DNA of 64,000 bases from Tillandsia leiboldiana (taxonomy: Eukaryota > Streptophyta > Magnoliopsida > Poales > Bromeliaceae): contig CM055074.1 of NCBI GenBank assembly GCA_029204045.2, positions 13,763,659-13,827,658 on the forward strand, in the 5' to 3' direction. Made by a program: the position numbers and the translations under genes. Below, piece by piece: positions 11,503-21,592 of this stretch (position 1 is its first letter; each line of letters begins with the position of its first letter). The notes under the pieces were generated by a model. It saw nothing but the letters and a program-made list of their open reading frames with translations, was not told where the DNA came from and did no database searches.

Positions 11503-11537
11503 GCGCACCCTCTGCGGTGGCCAAACCGCGGGTGCGC
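11503..11537 (-). other. Conserved GGCCAA-loop hairpin, Gypsy-1 LTR
   Basis: Outer stem GCGCACC (11503-11509) pairs with GGTGCGC (11531-11537). Inner stem GCGGT (11514-11518) pairs with ACCGC (11525-11529). The loop is GGCCAA. Equivalent hairpins at 40086, 45190, 46914 and 53732 keep the loop while the stems change in paired fashion. Confidence 0.65.
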
Positions 11538-12019
11538 GTGTGGCAACCTCGAGCCCAGTAACCGTAACCACCATCATGTCAGTATCACAATAAGAATAAT
11601 AAGAGTAATGAGGTAAATGAGGTAAAGTGCATAATCGAAAACAAGGTAATACTGCGCGCACTCGAAGGTGGCCCGCTGACATATAAGGGTTGAAAAAGAA
11701 GAACACCGTCGGCGATCGACGCTAGTCATTATAGCGAACCCACTAACATGCATAAGCTTTCACCCGTCATTACGTAACCCCAGTACACTTAGAATAGACC
11801 CCGTCCAATAAGATAGAATTTAGAGACTAGGAATAAAGTAAAAACAACCCACCTGTCGCCAGTAGAAAAACCACGCTCGGCTCCCCGCGTCCCGGCGCGC
11901 TCCCCGAAGCTGCAAGACGGGATCCCCGGGCGGGGAGGTCAAGAACCTTTAAACGCGAAGTAAGGAAAAGCCCCAACACCGGCCGGCCCCCGACGGCAGC
12001 GACCGAACCCCCCACGCGC

Positions 12020-12535
12020 CGCCGTGCTGTCCGCGCGGCGCCTCGCATGTGCGGGCTGCCCCGCGGCCACCCCGTATGCGGGCGCCCCGCCCGGCACCCC
12101 CCCGCATGCGCGGCCTGCCACCGCGCGGTGCCCCCGCATGCGCGGGCTGCCCCGCGCGGCGCCCCGCATGCGGGTGCCCCGCACGGCACCCCCGCATGCG
12201 CGGGCCGCACCGCGCGGTGCCCCCGCATGCGCGTGCCCCGCACGGCACCCCCGCATGCGCGGGCCGCACCGCGCGGTGCCCCCGCATGCGCGGGTTGCCC
12301 CGCGCGGCGCCCCGCACGCGGGTGCCCCGCACGGCGCCCCCCGCATGCGCGGGCTGCGCCGCGCGGTGCCCCCGCATGCGCGGGCTGCCCCGCGCGGCGC
12401 CCCGCACGCGGGTGCTCCGCACGGCGCCCCCGCATGCGCGGGCTGCACCGCGCGGTGCCCCCGCATGCGCGGGCTGCCCCGCGCGGCGCCCTGCATGCGG
12501 TTACCCCGCACGGCGCCCCCGTGCGGCGGCACGCC
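12020..12535. repeat. GC-rich tandem array, Gypsy-1 LTR
   Basis: The array is made of imperfect units of about 28-31 bp built on CCGCATGCGCGGG followed by CCGCRCGGYRCCC. It is extremely CpG-rich and nearly palindromic within each unit. It opens long Arg/Ala-rich frames on both strands, which I do not regard as coding. Confidence 0.85.
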
Positions 12536-13238
12536 CCTCTCCTTCCCTCTCCGACGAAGATCAAGAAACCCCCCGCACGTGACGAGAAAAAGACAAGAAA
12601 GAAAACGAAAACACGGCTCACCTTGTCTTGGTCGGTACCGGGCGAAGGAGAGGGATCGTCCTCTTCGCGTTCGTCGGATCTTTGCGGGGAGGCGATCGAT
12701 CTCTTCTCTTCCACGCCGGCCGATGGAAAGGACGAGGGTTTTTGGGGACCGCTCCTCGTCCACGCTCGGATAATATACGCCAAGGAGGGGGAGGCGAGGT
12801 TTAGGAAACCTAATTCCCAAGGCCGACTACTTAGTCGTTTTGGGCGTAGTGGATTTTGGACCCCAAAATTAATTTTAACCCCTCGGGTGAAAGGAAAACA
12901 AAAAGGGGTGGTCGAAACCCATACCTCAAACTGGTCGACTAAACTCGATCTGATTGCGGACCAGAGTTCGGTCCGCCCCCGGTAATTGTGTAAGTCACCT
13001 GGGTTACGGTACCAGCTTCCGGAATTTATTCTGGGAGAACCGGGGGTCGGAATCCAAAACCGATCGCGCCGCCGGTCTCCGTTTCGCGAGCTTTATTAAC
13101 CAAAAATACCCGCGAGCTCCGACCGTCTGCCCAGAAAAATAAGGAAAAATTACCCTCGAACCCCTATTGTCAACCAGACGGTTCAATAAAAATCGACGGA
13201 AAGCCCCGAAAGGTAAAAATAAATCCGCGGTTATCACA

Positions 13239-15404
13239 GTACGTGCAGCATCCAAAAACCGGGTTGCCGAAATCGGCGTGTATGAAGCACCGCGACCTTG
13301 GTCGCCACAATTAATAATGGTAAAGGAATATTACTGTATTAAGCACCGCGACTCTTGGTCACCACAATTTAATGATACAAGAATAATACATGTTCATGCG
13401 AAAGGTTTAACAGCTCATCTACTTTATTGAACAGATTATTAAGCTTTATAAGATGACACGGTGCACTTACTGCACTTATTGCACTTAATGCAAGGGTACC
13501 CACCTGGAATGAAGATAACTGACCGCGCCCGCGACCCTCCTAAGCAGATCAGAACTCCTCGCGGCCTACCAAAATATCCGAGAGAACAAATTAACACCTT
13601 ACCCTAATCAGGTAAAATCAGTGGTCCCAACCACTGTAACAATAAACCCACAAAACCGAAATCACTGTGCCTAGAGGACCGCGACGTCAATCAAAAGCCA
13701 ATAAGTCAAAACCGTCAAATAAAACCGAAAACTCCGATCAAACCGGTAACAACAAAGGCTAACAACAATCGGACCGCGACTATTTCATCGCGATCTCCAT
13801 CGGAACCCAAAACCGCTAACAGAAAATCGACAAAATCCAATTCTCAACCGGTAGCCAACTCGGGACGTCAATGGTTAAACCAAGAGGACCCCGACGGCAA
13901 AAATGATAAGGAAAAGGCCCGACGACGCGACCCCGACGATTTCGTCAAGGCGCGGAGCGTCGGCGAAACTAGCACCTGACATGGAGAAAACGGTGGCCTA
14001 AAAGATCCCAAGTAGCCATGCCAAGAAAACCGCGGAAATGGTGATCCCAACGGCGAAAACGGCGCTCAAAACGGTGGAAGAACGGGCCAAAACGGAGCTA
14101 CCGAACTTCCGGCTGACGGATGGTGCACGGAGCAGCGCGTGGACCGGGTTTACAGCGTCGGCGGCTGCGCGGCATGCGCCGGGTGCACGCAGGAAGCGTG
14201 CACCGCGCATTACGTGCCGGGCCGCGCACGAGCAAGGGCGCGCGCCGGGTCTACGGATTTTGGCCGCCGACGCGTGCGCCGGGTGCACGCCTGGAGCGTG
14301 CACCGCGCACAGTGCGCAGCCCGGCGCACGGTTGCGTGCGCCGGGTCTGCGCCTCCGGGGCTGCGGCGCGTGCACCGCGTGCACGCCTGGGTCTGTGTAC
14401 CGCGGCTGAGGCGTCCGTACAACAATGAACAGTAACGCCCCCTTTTTTGTTTTCTTCTCCGTTTTCGCTCCCGTTTCGCGATTTCTTCTCCGTTTTCGAT
14501 CCCGTGCGACTTCGGCGACGACCCCGCGAACATGATAACGGCGGCGGCAGCCTCCCGTTTAACAACGGTGGCGGCGGCCTCCCGTTAACCCCCGATGCTC
14601 CAACGAAACACCCACAAAAACTCCCGAACGAAACCGCGGTAATTCTAACAACTATACCATTGATCGACGAACAACAACACATCGATCGAAATTCCGATTA
14701 AAAGCCACCAATCAATCCGATCAAGAACAAGGACAAAACATTGATCAAAAACCAAGATTGAAAACCCGTGATCAATGTACCGAATAGGTTGACCTTAAAA
14801 GAACACGAAAAATCCCGATTAATTCGACAAAAGAAATAACGATCGCTAACCTCTATCTATCGGGATTAAAGAATCGATCTCGTTCCTTTGCGGCGTTGGG
14901 GATCCGGATCCGCTCCCCGTAGATGATGGCGTCTCGTTCTCCGATCTCCGGCACGTCAATCGGTCTCCTTCTTTCCTTCTTTTCTCCTCCGGTTAGGGTT
15001 CTCCTTTCTTTTCTCCTTTATTTTATTTTATTTTATTTTATTTTATTTTATCCTTTTATTATACGTACGTAAAATGGAAAATACCGTATTCGGATATTTA
15101 TTATTTAACAATAAATATCTATTCACAAGATAATTCCAAGATTCCTCGAAAGGCGTGCCAGATCTTTTGCACGGATTCCGATGCGCGCTAAGTCATCGCG
15201 ACACTAAAAACCCTATTCCGGAAGATCCCAAGGTCGGATTCCCGATCCAATCGCACCGTCGGTCATCGTTTTTCGTGCTCTTTCACAGAAAAATACTCAT
15301 GCAACACACCGACCAACTTACAGAAACTCGATAATTCAAAATCACTATAAGAAACACTTTATTAACATGAGGGTAAAAATTACTAGAAAAGTCGTGTCAT
15401 TACA
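13239..15404 (-). repeat. Gypsy-2 3' LTR, right part (interrupted by Gypsy-1)
   Basis: This aligns with 40115-43026, the Gypsy-2 5' LTR, and ends CATTACA at 15404. Contents: a GC-rich array (about 14120-14405), a (TTTTA)n microsatellite (about 15017-15050) and otherwise LTR sequence without a gene. Compared with the 5' LTR it lacks about 20 bases near 14955 and about 130 bases just before the TTTTA repeat. It also has the uninterrupted site into which Cass-1 inserted in the other LTR (near 13855). Confidence 0.85.
14120..14405. repeat. GC-rich array, Gypsy-2 3' LTR
   Basis: The array has irregular units built on GCGTGCACCGCGCA and GCCGGGTGCACGC. The same array is at 41581-41866 in the partner LTR. 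It sits in the same part of the LTR as the Gypsy-1 array but with a different unit sequence. Confidence 0.75.
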
Positions 15405-15470
15405 CCACTCACACTTTATAAAAAGTTTCGTCCTCAAAACTTAAACTCAACCCTCGCTAAACAATTCTGG

Positions 15471-15655
15471 GAAACCTTCCTTCATTTTCGTCTTAAGTCC
15501 CCAAGTCGGCTCGCGCTCCTCATGGTTACTCCATTGCACCTTTACGTAAGGGATTGTCCGATTGCGAAGTTTCTTTTCCTCCCGTGCCAGCCTCCGCATC
15601 GAGGTTTGGCAGTAAAGCCAACCGGTATGTCACCGGGCCAACGCGCTCCAAAATC
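15471..15655 (-). pseudogene. Gypsy-2 chromodomain and integrase C-terminus remnant
   Basis: Translated on the minus strand this reads like the SNHEEREPTW...LKTKMKE chromodomain end, followed by a piece matching the GPVAYRLALPPNLD region of Gypsy-1. The sequence between the two is deleted. There is no open frame. Confidence 0.65.
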
Positions 15656-15659
15656 CCGA

Positions 15660-15967
15660 ATATCGGGTCATTGACGCCAACCAACACTCCCAAAAGCTCG
15701 AACTATTAGAAATACGCAACCCATTTACTTAAGGCGTACTGTCACAACGCCACAGATCTTGACCTGACTCAACCCCACCTGGACGTTGGGTCTATTGTTG
15801 GGCCTCTTGCCGTTAGGTCTATTGTGGACCGCAGCCCCACTCAACTTACTAGGCTCACCCAACTCAACTTGCGAGTCCCTTGGGTCTATTGTCACGAGGC
15901 AGGAAGTTGGACCTATTTAACCCTTAACTAAATAGCCAACACATAAGACAACTAAGTCTTCACCTCC
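15660..15967. other. Unassigned stretch inside the Gypsy-2 pol remnant
   Basis: About 300 bases have no match to any gypsy pol region in the window. A short motif resembling TTGGGTCTATTGT occurs three to four times, and copies near 15841 and 15912 are related. It replaces the integrase core. It may be filler DNA at a deletion or a small inserted repeat; I see no coding potential. Confidence 0.4.
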
Positions 15968-16378
15968 TTATTGGGCAGGAAGGTACGAAGTATTTACTTT
16001 TAAGGGTTCTCCTGGGGTCGAGACAAAAATTACTCTTCGTAAAAGGTCTTTCCGGCTACTACTTCCTTCGTAAGCCGAAACGTCTGTTTCCCCGCCGGTC
16101 GCTGATATTTTGCTTTCACCTGTTGGCACACCCAATATTGCGCCACAAATTGTGTCACATCGCTCTTTCAATTTGGGCCACCAGAAGGTCTGCCACAGAT
16201 CCTTGCACCTCTTTGTACCTCCGGGATGCGCGGTATAGGAGGTATTATATACTTTTGCTAGATTTTCTTCCCTTGTTTCTAGCTTATCGGGCACACGAAT
16301 TCGTCCCCGGAACCTTATTACATCATCTGAGTCACTCGTAAAGATTCCGCCTTGCTCCGAGGACATTCTGTCTCGCAC
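15968..16378 (-). pseudogene. Gypsy-2 integrase zinc-finger fragment
   Basis: The 136-aa frame contains FRGRIRVPDKLE, then SYTAHPGGTKRCKDLWQTFWWPKLKE, which aligns to the HHCC finger of the other gypsy integrases. The second Cys pair is lost (the frame reads CGAILGVPTG). The DDE core is absent. Confidence 0.7.
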
Positions 16379-16501
16379 CAGTTGTAGTTACGTGTCCGTT
16401 GTTTGGTCTCCCAAGATCCTCTTGGAGATTCGTTGAACTAGATCTTATAGTCCTTTCCGGGCTTCGGCTGTATGAGCACTAGCGCTTGTGTGCATCTGTC
16501 T

Positions 16502-17049
16502 TTAAGTTCTTTGAAACTCTTTTGGCACTGGGCTGTCCAGACGAATCTCTACCCTCTTTGGGTTAGTCGATTTAGGGAAGTGGCCTCCCACGAAGCGTCT
16601 GTAGTAGCCTGCCCGTCCTAAGAAGCTTCGGATCTCCGTCACCGTTGTTGGCCGAGCCCAGTTGGTCACTGACTCGATCCTCCTCGGATCCACTGCAATT
16701 CCAGACGTCGAAACGATATGCCCCCAAAAGTCCACCTCACGGAGCCAAAACTCACACTTTATGAGTTTGGCACATGGTTTCTGATCCCGGAGGGTCTAGG
16801 GGATTACTCGCGAGTGCTCCCCATACCCCTTGTCTGTGCGAGAGTAGATCGGAACGTCCACTATAAGACCATTACCGGCTGGTCTAAGAAGGGCTTGAGT
16901 ATCCTATTCATCATGCCCGTGAATACCGCTGGTGCGTTAACGAGTCTAAACGGTATGACCGTGAACTCATGTCGACTATTCCGAGTTCGTAAGGCTATTT
17001 TTCGGTAAGTCCGGTTCTCGGAGATGCACTTGGAACTACAAGCAGTCAA
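16502..17049 (-). pseudogene. Gypsy-2 reverse transcriptase fragments
   Basis: The fragment at 16861-17049 contains RHEFTVIPFRLVNAPAVF and NRILKPFLDQP. The fragment at 16502-16735 contains MDFWGHIVSTSGIAVDPRRIE and IRSFLGRAGYYRRFVGG. The (F/Y)xDD active site between them is not present in an open frame, and the N-terminal half of RT is deleted. Confidence 0.75.
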
Positions 17050-17126
17050 CTACCGCTTAAAGATTGCCGCGACCGTCGGTCCCAAGCACTATGCCGATAA
17101 CCCATAACGGAAAACCCCACTAGTCC

Positions 17127-17345
17127 TTAGAGACTAAGAACCCGCCCCACCCTCGCTGGGCAGGAAGGAGTAAGGCCGCCTGCCTCGAGGGGCAGCCTGA
17201 AGATCCGACCGAACTTATTTCTACGGTGGGGATTTCTTCTAATAACTAAGGTAGGGCGAAAACATGAAGCGAGGCGAAAGAGTGGGATGCTCAGGTGTTG
17301 ACACAAAAGTTCTAGCACGATGATCTGAAACTCGAGTATTACCTG
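17127..17345 (-). pseudogene. Gypsy-2 protease remnant
   Basis: This lies directly downstream of gag. The plus strand around 17315-17340 reads back as a degenerate start of the protease (ARTFVSTP in place of the DTGA box). No catalytic Asp-Thr/Ser-Gly triplet remains in frame. Confidence 0.5.
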
Positions 17346-18702
17346 CTACATCGTGCTTTGTGGGTCCATCCCCTGGTGGGTCTTCGTATAGACTCTCCCT
17401 CCTCCCGATTGCGGAGACGAAGGTGGAGATGCTGCTATGGATGATGTCCCCGTTTCCGAGGGGCAGTTGAAACAATAGTGCCCCGGTTTGCCGCATCGAA
17501 AATAGTGGTCTTGCTTCTGGGGACATTCGGTCACTTGGTGTATTCCATCGCAATTGATGCAAGACTTGTCCACCGGCCATTGTCCTCCCGTCGGCGCATT
17601 CTTGATTCCTTGTTGCGATCTCGGGTGTTTAGTAGGCCGGCTCCTCTTGGTATGCTCTCTTCCGAAGCAAGGTCGAGCTCGTTTCTTATCCCCGCTGTGA
17701 TCTGAGCTCTCCCGTCGGGCTCGTGAAATCGCAAATTCGCGCTCCACTGTGGTGGCTCTATCGTCCACCTCCTGGAAGGTGTGCAAATCCGCCGTTTGCA
17801 CCACCTTGTAGATGTCGCTTCGTAAACCATTCACCAAAAAGACGGGCTTTGTGAGATTCATCTCTTATAACAGAGGGAGCACATTTGATCAACCTCACAA
17901 ATGCCCGTTGATATCCCGTAATTGTCCGACCTCCTTTCTTGATGTGCTTCAGGTCATCTTCCATCTGCTGTTTGATGCTGTCGGAGAGAAATGCCCCAAA
18001 CAGTTTTTCTCGGAACGTGGTCCAAGATGGAAGAGCGGTGCCCTCCGAGGGGTCTGGGCGCACCGTCTTCCACCACATGCAGGCGTTTCCCTCAAGAAAG
18101 TGGACTACCAAAGGGACCCGTTCATGTTCCTCCATCAATAGGTCTTCAAAAATCTTCTCCATGGTATCCACCCATTTTTCCACGACCCAAGGGTTGGTCG
18201 TCTCTCCCTCAAACACGGGTGGGTCGTGCCTCTTGAAATTTGCCAAGTTCGCTGTCACCCCATCCCATTCGGTTTGCCGGATAAGGGCTTCCCCCGCAGC
18301 ATCGGCGGTCATTCTGGCGATAGGTGTCACCACGGTCTCTCCCAAGGGGGCTCCAATAGTGGATCCCGGCGTGAGTCCCGAAGTTGCTCGTGTTAGTGCT
18401 ACTGAAGGCGTCGTCGGATGAACCGACGGTATCTCGGTCACCGTGGTCGGAGAAGGGGCAACCGTAGTCTCGCTGACCGCCACCGGCGGTCCCGTCACTG
18501 GTGCGGCTGGTCCGGGAAAAGAAGCCTGGGCGACCTCCATTGGTGCTGTCGACTGTTGCGCCCACTGCCGCATCTGTTCCATAAGGGTTGATAACTGCCC
18601 GGCCACCTCTTGTAGTTGTTGTCGGAGCAGCTGATACTCCGCCGCTGTTGGCACCGTACTTTCTGCCCCTGCGTTCTCCGCTGATAACCCATTTCGAGCC
18701 AT
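17346..18702 (-). pseudogene. Gypsy-2 gag, one frameshift
   Basis: Gag starts at 18702 (MARNGLSAENAG). Residues 1-290 are open: a predicted coiled segment (LLRQQLQEVAGQLSTLMEQM), a Pro/Thr/Val linker and the capsid core (NPWVVEKWVDTMEKIFEDLL). A frameshift at about 17830 moves to a second frame (17346-17861) carrying a complete CCHC knuckle, CGKPGHYCFNC preceded by HYFR. This knuckle is better preserved than those of Gypsy-1. Confidence 0.8.
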
Positions 18703-18910
18703 TATTCGCTATATACGAAGAAACCAAGTCAACCCTAGACCTAACTGGTCAAGCAACACGACCTACAGACGCACCGAAATTAAATCCCCCTTTTTCCCTC
18801 GCACACTCACGATCTACTGCACCTACACATTGTTTATCTCATGTTCAATTGCTTGTGGCATCATGCACTGTGGATGTTGGTTACTGACTACTGTGGTTAA
18901 AGTTGTTTTT

Positions 18911-18921
18911 CTCTGATACCA
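18911..18921 (-). promoter_or_regulatory. Gypsy-2 primer binding site (tRNA-iMet)
   Basis: CTCTGATACCA on the plus strand, 7 bases before the LTR start at 18929. Confidence 0.9.
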
Positions 18922-19228
18922 TTTAATCTGTCACGCCCCGGAGGTCTAAGGATAAGCGGAAAAGCGTATGTTTTTTTTTTTTTTCTTGAAATCAATTAAG
19001 TATCGACTTCGCCCCCGGTGCGTGTCAGACCGCCACATATACAAATTCACTCTTCAAGCGGACAGAGTCTCCTTTGTATATGCACGGCGTCATATTTACA
19101 ACAACAACGACAACTAGATTCTTTAACCACACAGTCACAATGAAAAGAACAAGAGAGGGTATTTCCATTCACTCGCATTACATACTTTCATTCATGCCAT
19201 TAAGAGATTTAACTACGATTTTGCAAAC

Positions 19229-19342
19229 GGTGTCCACACGACACCCAGTTTTTCAAAACGTTTACGCATTCACAAAAGAGCGGCTACATCTTTTTGGAAA
19301 GGATAAATCCAGAGGTTTACAAAGCAGTGCCCACACGACACT
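19229..19342 (-). repeat. Two CCACACG-loop hairpins, Gypsy-2 LTR
   Basis: GGTGT-CCACACG-ACACC has a perfect 5-bp stem. AGTG-CCCACACGA-CACT has a 4-bp stem. The loop matches the other families and the stems differ. Confidence 0.6.
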
Positions 19343-19770
19343 TGGTTTTGGAAAACATTTTCGAAACCCTTTTTGTTCAGTGTAAAACATGCCGCATATA
19401 AATCATTAAGAATCATTATCAAGATCACATCACAAAAACAGTCTCTCCATCCAACATCCACAACATTCCACAGTCAAGCAGTTGAGAACTTAAACTTAGA
19501 TAAAAAGAGATGAGATAACCTAAGCAAGAACAACGGAATAGACCTCATACAGCTAATGTTCTTTAATCGCTGCCTCACCGTCGTCCCGACTACTACACCA
19601 AGTCAAACCTGTCACGGAGTGGGTAAAGTCAGTGACAAATAAAGTAGATGTTTCAAACAATTAGCAATAATTTTAAAACAAAAACAAATGCACCGGAACC
19701 TTTCGCTTTCCCCCTCATGTCTCCATATCACTTTGTATTATTTACACCTGGTACCTGTCGGGGAGTCGAC

Positions 19771-19775
19771 GATCT
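19771..19775. repeat. Target site duplication of Sire-1, left copy
   Basis: GATCT lies immediately before the Sire-1 LTR. The same five bases (39932-39936) follow its right LTR. Confidence 0.9.
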
Positions 19776-20098
19776 TGTTGGGTCGTATATAATACGGATC
19801 TAAATAGGGGAAGAAACACCTAGAGGGGGGTGAATAGGTGTAAACGTATAAACACTCAAAAATCGTTGCGATAAAAAACCCAATGCGGAAATGAAAATAA
19901 CTCGCAAGATTTTTACGTGGAAAACTCCATCACCGGAGTAAAAAACCACGGGACCGATAACACGGCAGAAATCCACTAGAATTAAAACACGTACAAGGTG
20001 ATTTACCGTACACACTTACGACTCAACCTTTTCCATACGCTCCTAGAGGATCTTCTCCGCTCGCTCCAGACGCTTCTCGAATCCACGATCTGCGCACA

Positions 20099-20253
20099 AC
20101 GCCGAATCCACGGCGTCCAACGTCGAATCCACGACGTCCGACCGAATCCACGGTCTTCACCCAATAGCACCCTTCGAATCCACGAACGTGCCTCGCTCCG
20201 AATCCACGAGAGCGAATGAACCTTGAATCCACAAGGACACGCGAATCCACGCG
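20099..20253 (-). repeat. Hairpin array with GTGGATTC loop, first copy in Sire-1 3' LTR
   Basis: Plus-strand loops read GAATCCAC. Stems: ACGCC/GGCGT (20099), ACGTC/GACGT (20120), GACC/GGTC (20140), TTC/GAA with outer CAC/GTG (20168-20190), CGCTC/GAGCG (20194-20214), CCTT/AAGG (20221) and CGC/GCG (20240). A further loop copy near 20078 has only a weak stem. Seven loops in 155 bases each have their own complementary arms. Confidence 0.8.
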
Positions 20254-20806
20254 CCGATTTTGGGGTAATCGTTGTTTTTTGGGTGGTGATGATCCGCCGA
20301 ATACTTAGATCAAAGATAGATCGGAAATACCATCTAAGTATTCATTAGTTTGATTCAACTCAAGATGTGAGTATGAAAACCTAGAATCAAACTAATCAAT
20401 ATAGATGAAGAAACATAGAGTATTCTCTAATGATTTCCTTTCTTCTCTATATGTGGATCTATAGCCGTATAAGATGATATATGTGTTGGGTCGTATAAAA
20501 TACGGATCTAAATAGGGGAAGAAACACCTAGAGGGGGGTGAATAGGTGTAAACGTATAAACACTCAAAAATCATTGCGATAAAAAACCCAATGCGGAAAT
20601 GAAAATAACTCGCAAGATTTTTACGTGGAAAACTCCATCACCGGAGTAAAAAACCACGGGACCGATAACACGGCAGAAATCCACTAGAATTAAAACACGT
20701 ACAAGGTGATTTACCGTACACACTTACGACTCAACCTTTTCCATACGCTCCTAGAGGATCTTCTCCGCTCGCTCCAGACGCTTCTCGAATCCACGATCTG
20801 CGCCCA

Positions 20807-20961
20807 ACGCCGAATCCACGGCGTCCAACGTCGAATCCACGACGTCCGACCGAATCCACGGTCTTCACCCAATAGCACCCTTCGAATCCACGAACGTGCC
20901 TCGCTCCGAATCCACGAGAGCGAATGAACCTTGTATCCACAAGGACACGCGAATCCACGCG
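20807..20961 (-). repeat. Hairpin array with GTGGATTC loop, second copy in Sire-1 3' LTR
   Basis: Same seven hairpins as at 20099-20253, from the 708-bp duplication. One loop reads GTATCCAC instead of GAATCCAC (CCTT/AAGG hairpin) while its stem is unchanged. Confidence 0.8.
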
Positions 20962-21236
20962 CCGATTTTGGGGTAATCGTTGTTTTTGGGTGGTGATGAT
21001 CCGCCGAATACTTAGATCAAAGATAGATCGGAAATACCATCTAAGTATTCATTAGTTTGATTCAACTCAAGATGTGAGTATGAAAACCTAGAATCAAACT
21101 AATCAATATAGATGAAGAAACATAGAGTATTCTCTAATGATTTCCTTTCTTCTCTATATGTGGATCTATAGCCGTATAAGATGATATATGAAAATGACGG
21201 CTATGTGGATTGACCCTAGAAAGAAAGACATAGGGT

Positions 21237-21246
21237 CTATTTATAG
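21237..21246 (-). promoter_or_regulatory. Sire-1 3' LTR TATA box
   Basis: The minus strand reads CTATAAATAG, a strong plant TATA box, about 65 bases downstream of the CCGG palindrome array. It predicts transcription start near 21205, so the hairpin array lies in transcribed R/U5 sequence. Confidence 0.65.
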
Positions 21247-21310
21247 GTTAGAAACCCTAGGAAGGAGATAAGAATCAAAAACCTGCCATTTCTGGAATTT
21301 TACGGACGGC

Positions 21311-21592
21311 GATCCGGATCGTGATAACTGAGATCCGGATCGTCATAACGAAACAGCCAATTCCAGAAAAACGAAGGTTCGGGATCCGGATCATGTGACT
21401 ACGATCCGGATCGTTCATACAGTTCACCAAATATCAACGTTCGGGATCCGGATTGCGAAGCAAGATCCGGATCGTTCAAGGTAGATGGTAAACTCAACGT
21501 TCGGGATCCGGATCAAGAGACTACGATCCGGATTGCGACGATGTATGAACGAACCACCTTCGGGATCCGGATCGAACAGCCTGATCCGGATC
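21311..21592 (-). promoter_or_regulatory. GATCCGGATC palindrome array, Sire-1 3' LTR
   Basis: Ten copies of GATCCGGAT(C/T), often preceded by TTCGG, lie in 280 bases directly upstream of the TATA box. Repeated CCGG-centred palindromes in the LTR are known from sireviruses. A factor-binding role is inferred. Confidence 0.75.

Larger units (their letters stand above)
1..13238 (-). mobile_element. Gypsy-1: Tekay/Del-type Ty3/gypsy retrotransposon in tandem form
   Basis: This is a chromodomain-bearing gypsy element on the minus strand. Its layout is LTR end (1-303), internal copy A (304-5305), a middle LTR mostly lost in an N gap, internal copy B (5548-10532) and a complete 5' LTR (10533-13238). 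The domain order gag, PR, RT, RH, INT, chromodomain is typical of plant chromoviruses. The LTR runs from TGTCACG to ATCACA on the plus strand. The 303 bases at the left edge are identical to the last 303 bases of the right LTR, so the insertion is young. The right junction lies in the Gypsy-2 3' LTR: the sequence after 13238 (GTACG...) matches the Gypsy-2 5' LTR from about 40116. The left junction is outside the window. The two internal copies differ mostly by single-base indels, which could be decay or poor consensus quality. Confidence 0.85.
10533..13238 (-). repeat. Gypsy-1 5' LTR, complete (2706 bp)
   Basis: The LTR starts TGTCACGCC and ends TTATCACA, giving the usual TG...CA ends. Reading plus-strand coordinates upward it holds: a poly-T run (about 10570-10594), tandem CCACACG-loop hairpins (10820-10906), a GTCAC/GTGAC inverted motif (11179-11202), the GGCCAA hairpin (11503-11537) and a very GC-rich tandem array (12020-12535). 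The poly-T run sits at the same place in the other gypsy LTRs, so it is part of the family and not a LINE tail. Long Arg/Ala/Pro-rich frames across the GC-rich array are not genes. Confidence 0.9.
15405..18928 (-). mobile_element. Gypsy-2 internal region, deleted and degenerate
   Basis: At 3.5 kb it is about 1.5 kb shorter than the Gypsy-1 internal region. Order on the minus strand: PBS, gag (18702-17346), protease remnant, RT fragments (17049-16502), integrase finger (16378-15968), an unrelated stretch (15660-15967) and a chromodomain remnant (15655-15471). The RT catalytic box, the RNase H and the integrase DDE core are missing, so it could move only with proteins from a relative. Confidence 0.82.
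18929..19775 (-). repeat. Gypsy-2 5' LTR, U5-side part (interrupted by Sire-1)
   Basis: It starts TGTCACGCCCCGG. It holds a poly-T run, two CCACACG-loop hairpins (19229-19245 with stem GGTGT/ACACC, 19326-19342 with stem AGTG/CACT) and the GTCAC/GTGAC motif (19611-19636). It is cut at 19775 by Sire-1 and resumes at 39937. Confidence 0.85.

Noticed and set aside
11827..12985. Long Arg/Ala/Pro-rich open frames (up to 318 aa) on both strands
   Set aside because: They exist because a GC-rich tandem array has few stop codons in any frame; frames overlap on both strands, have no domain and lie inside an LTR. The same applies to 14038-14682, 45475-46278, 47366-47987 and 54234-54784.
15017..15050. 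(TTTTA)n run as a separate mobile element edge
   Set aside because: Present in both Gypsy-2 LTRs at the same place (also about 42637-42671); a simple microsatellite.
20120..20190. TTCGAATCC words resembling the B box of tRNA genes
   Set aside because: No A box at the right distance and no cloverleaf could be drawn; only part of the loop matches. Kept only as a possible remote origin of the loop.
20099..20253. Regularly spaced identical 8-mers, considered as a CRISPR-like array
   Set aside because: Spacing is irregular, repeats are too short, and the sequences between them are complementary arms of each repeat. It is inside a plant retrotransposon LTR.
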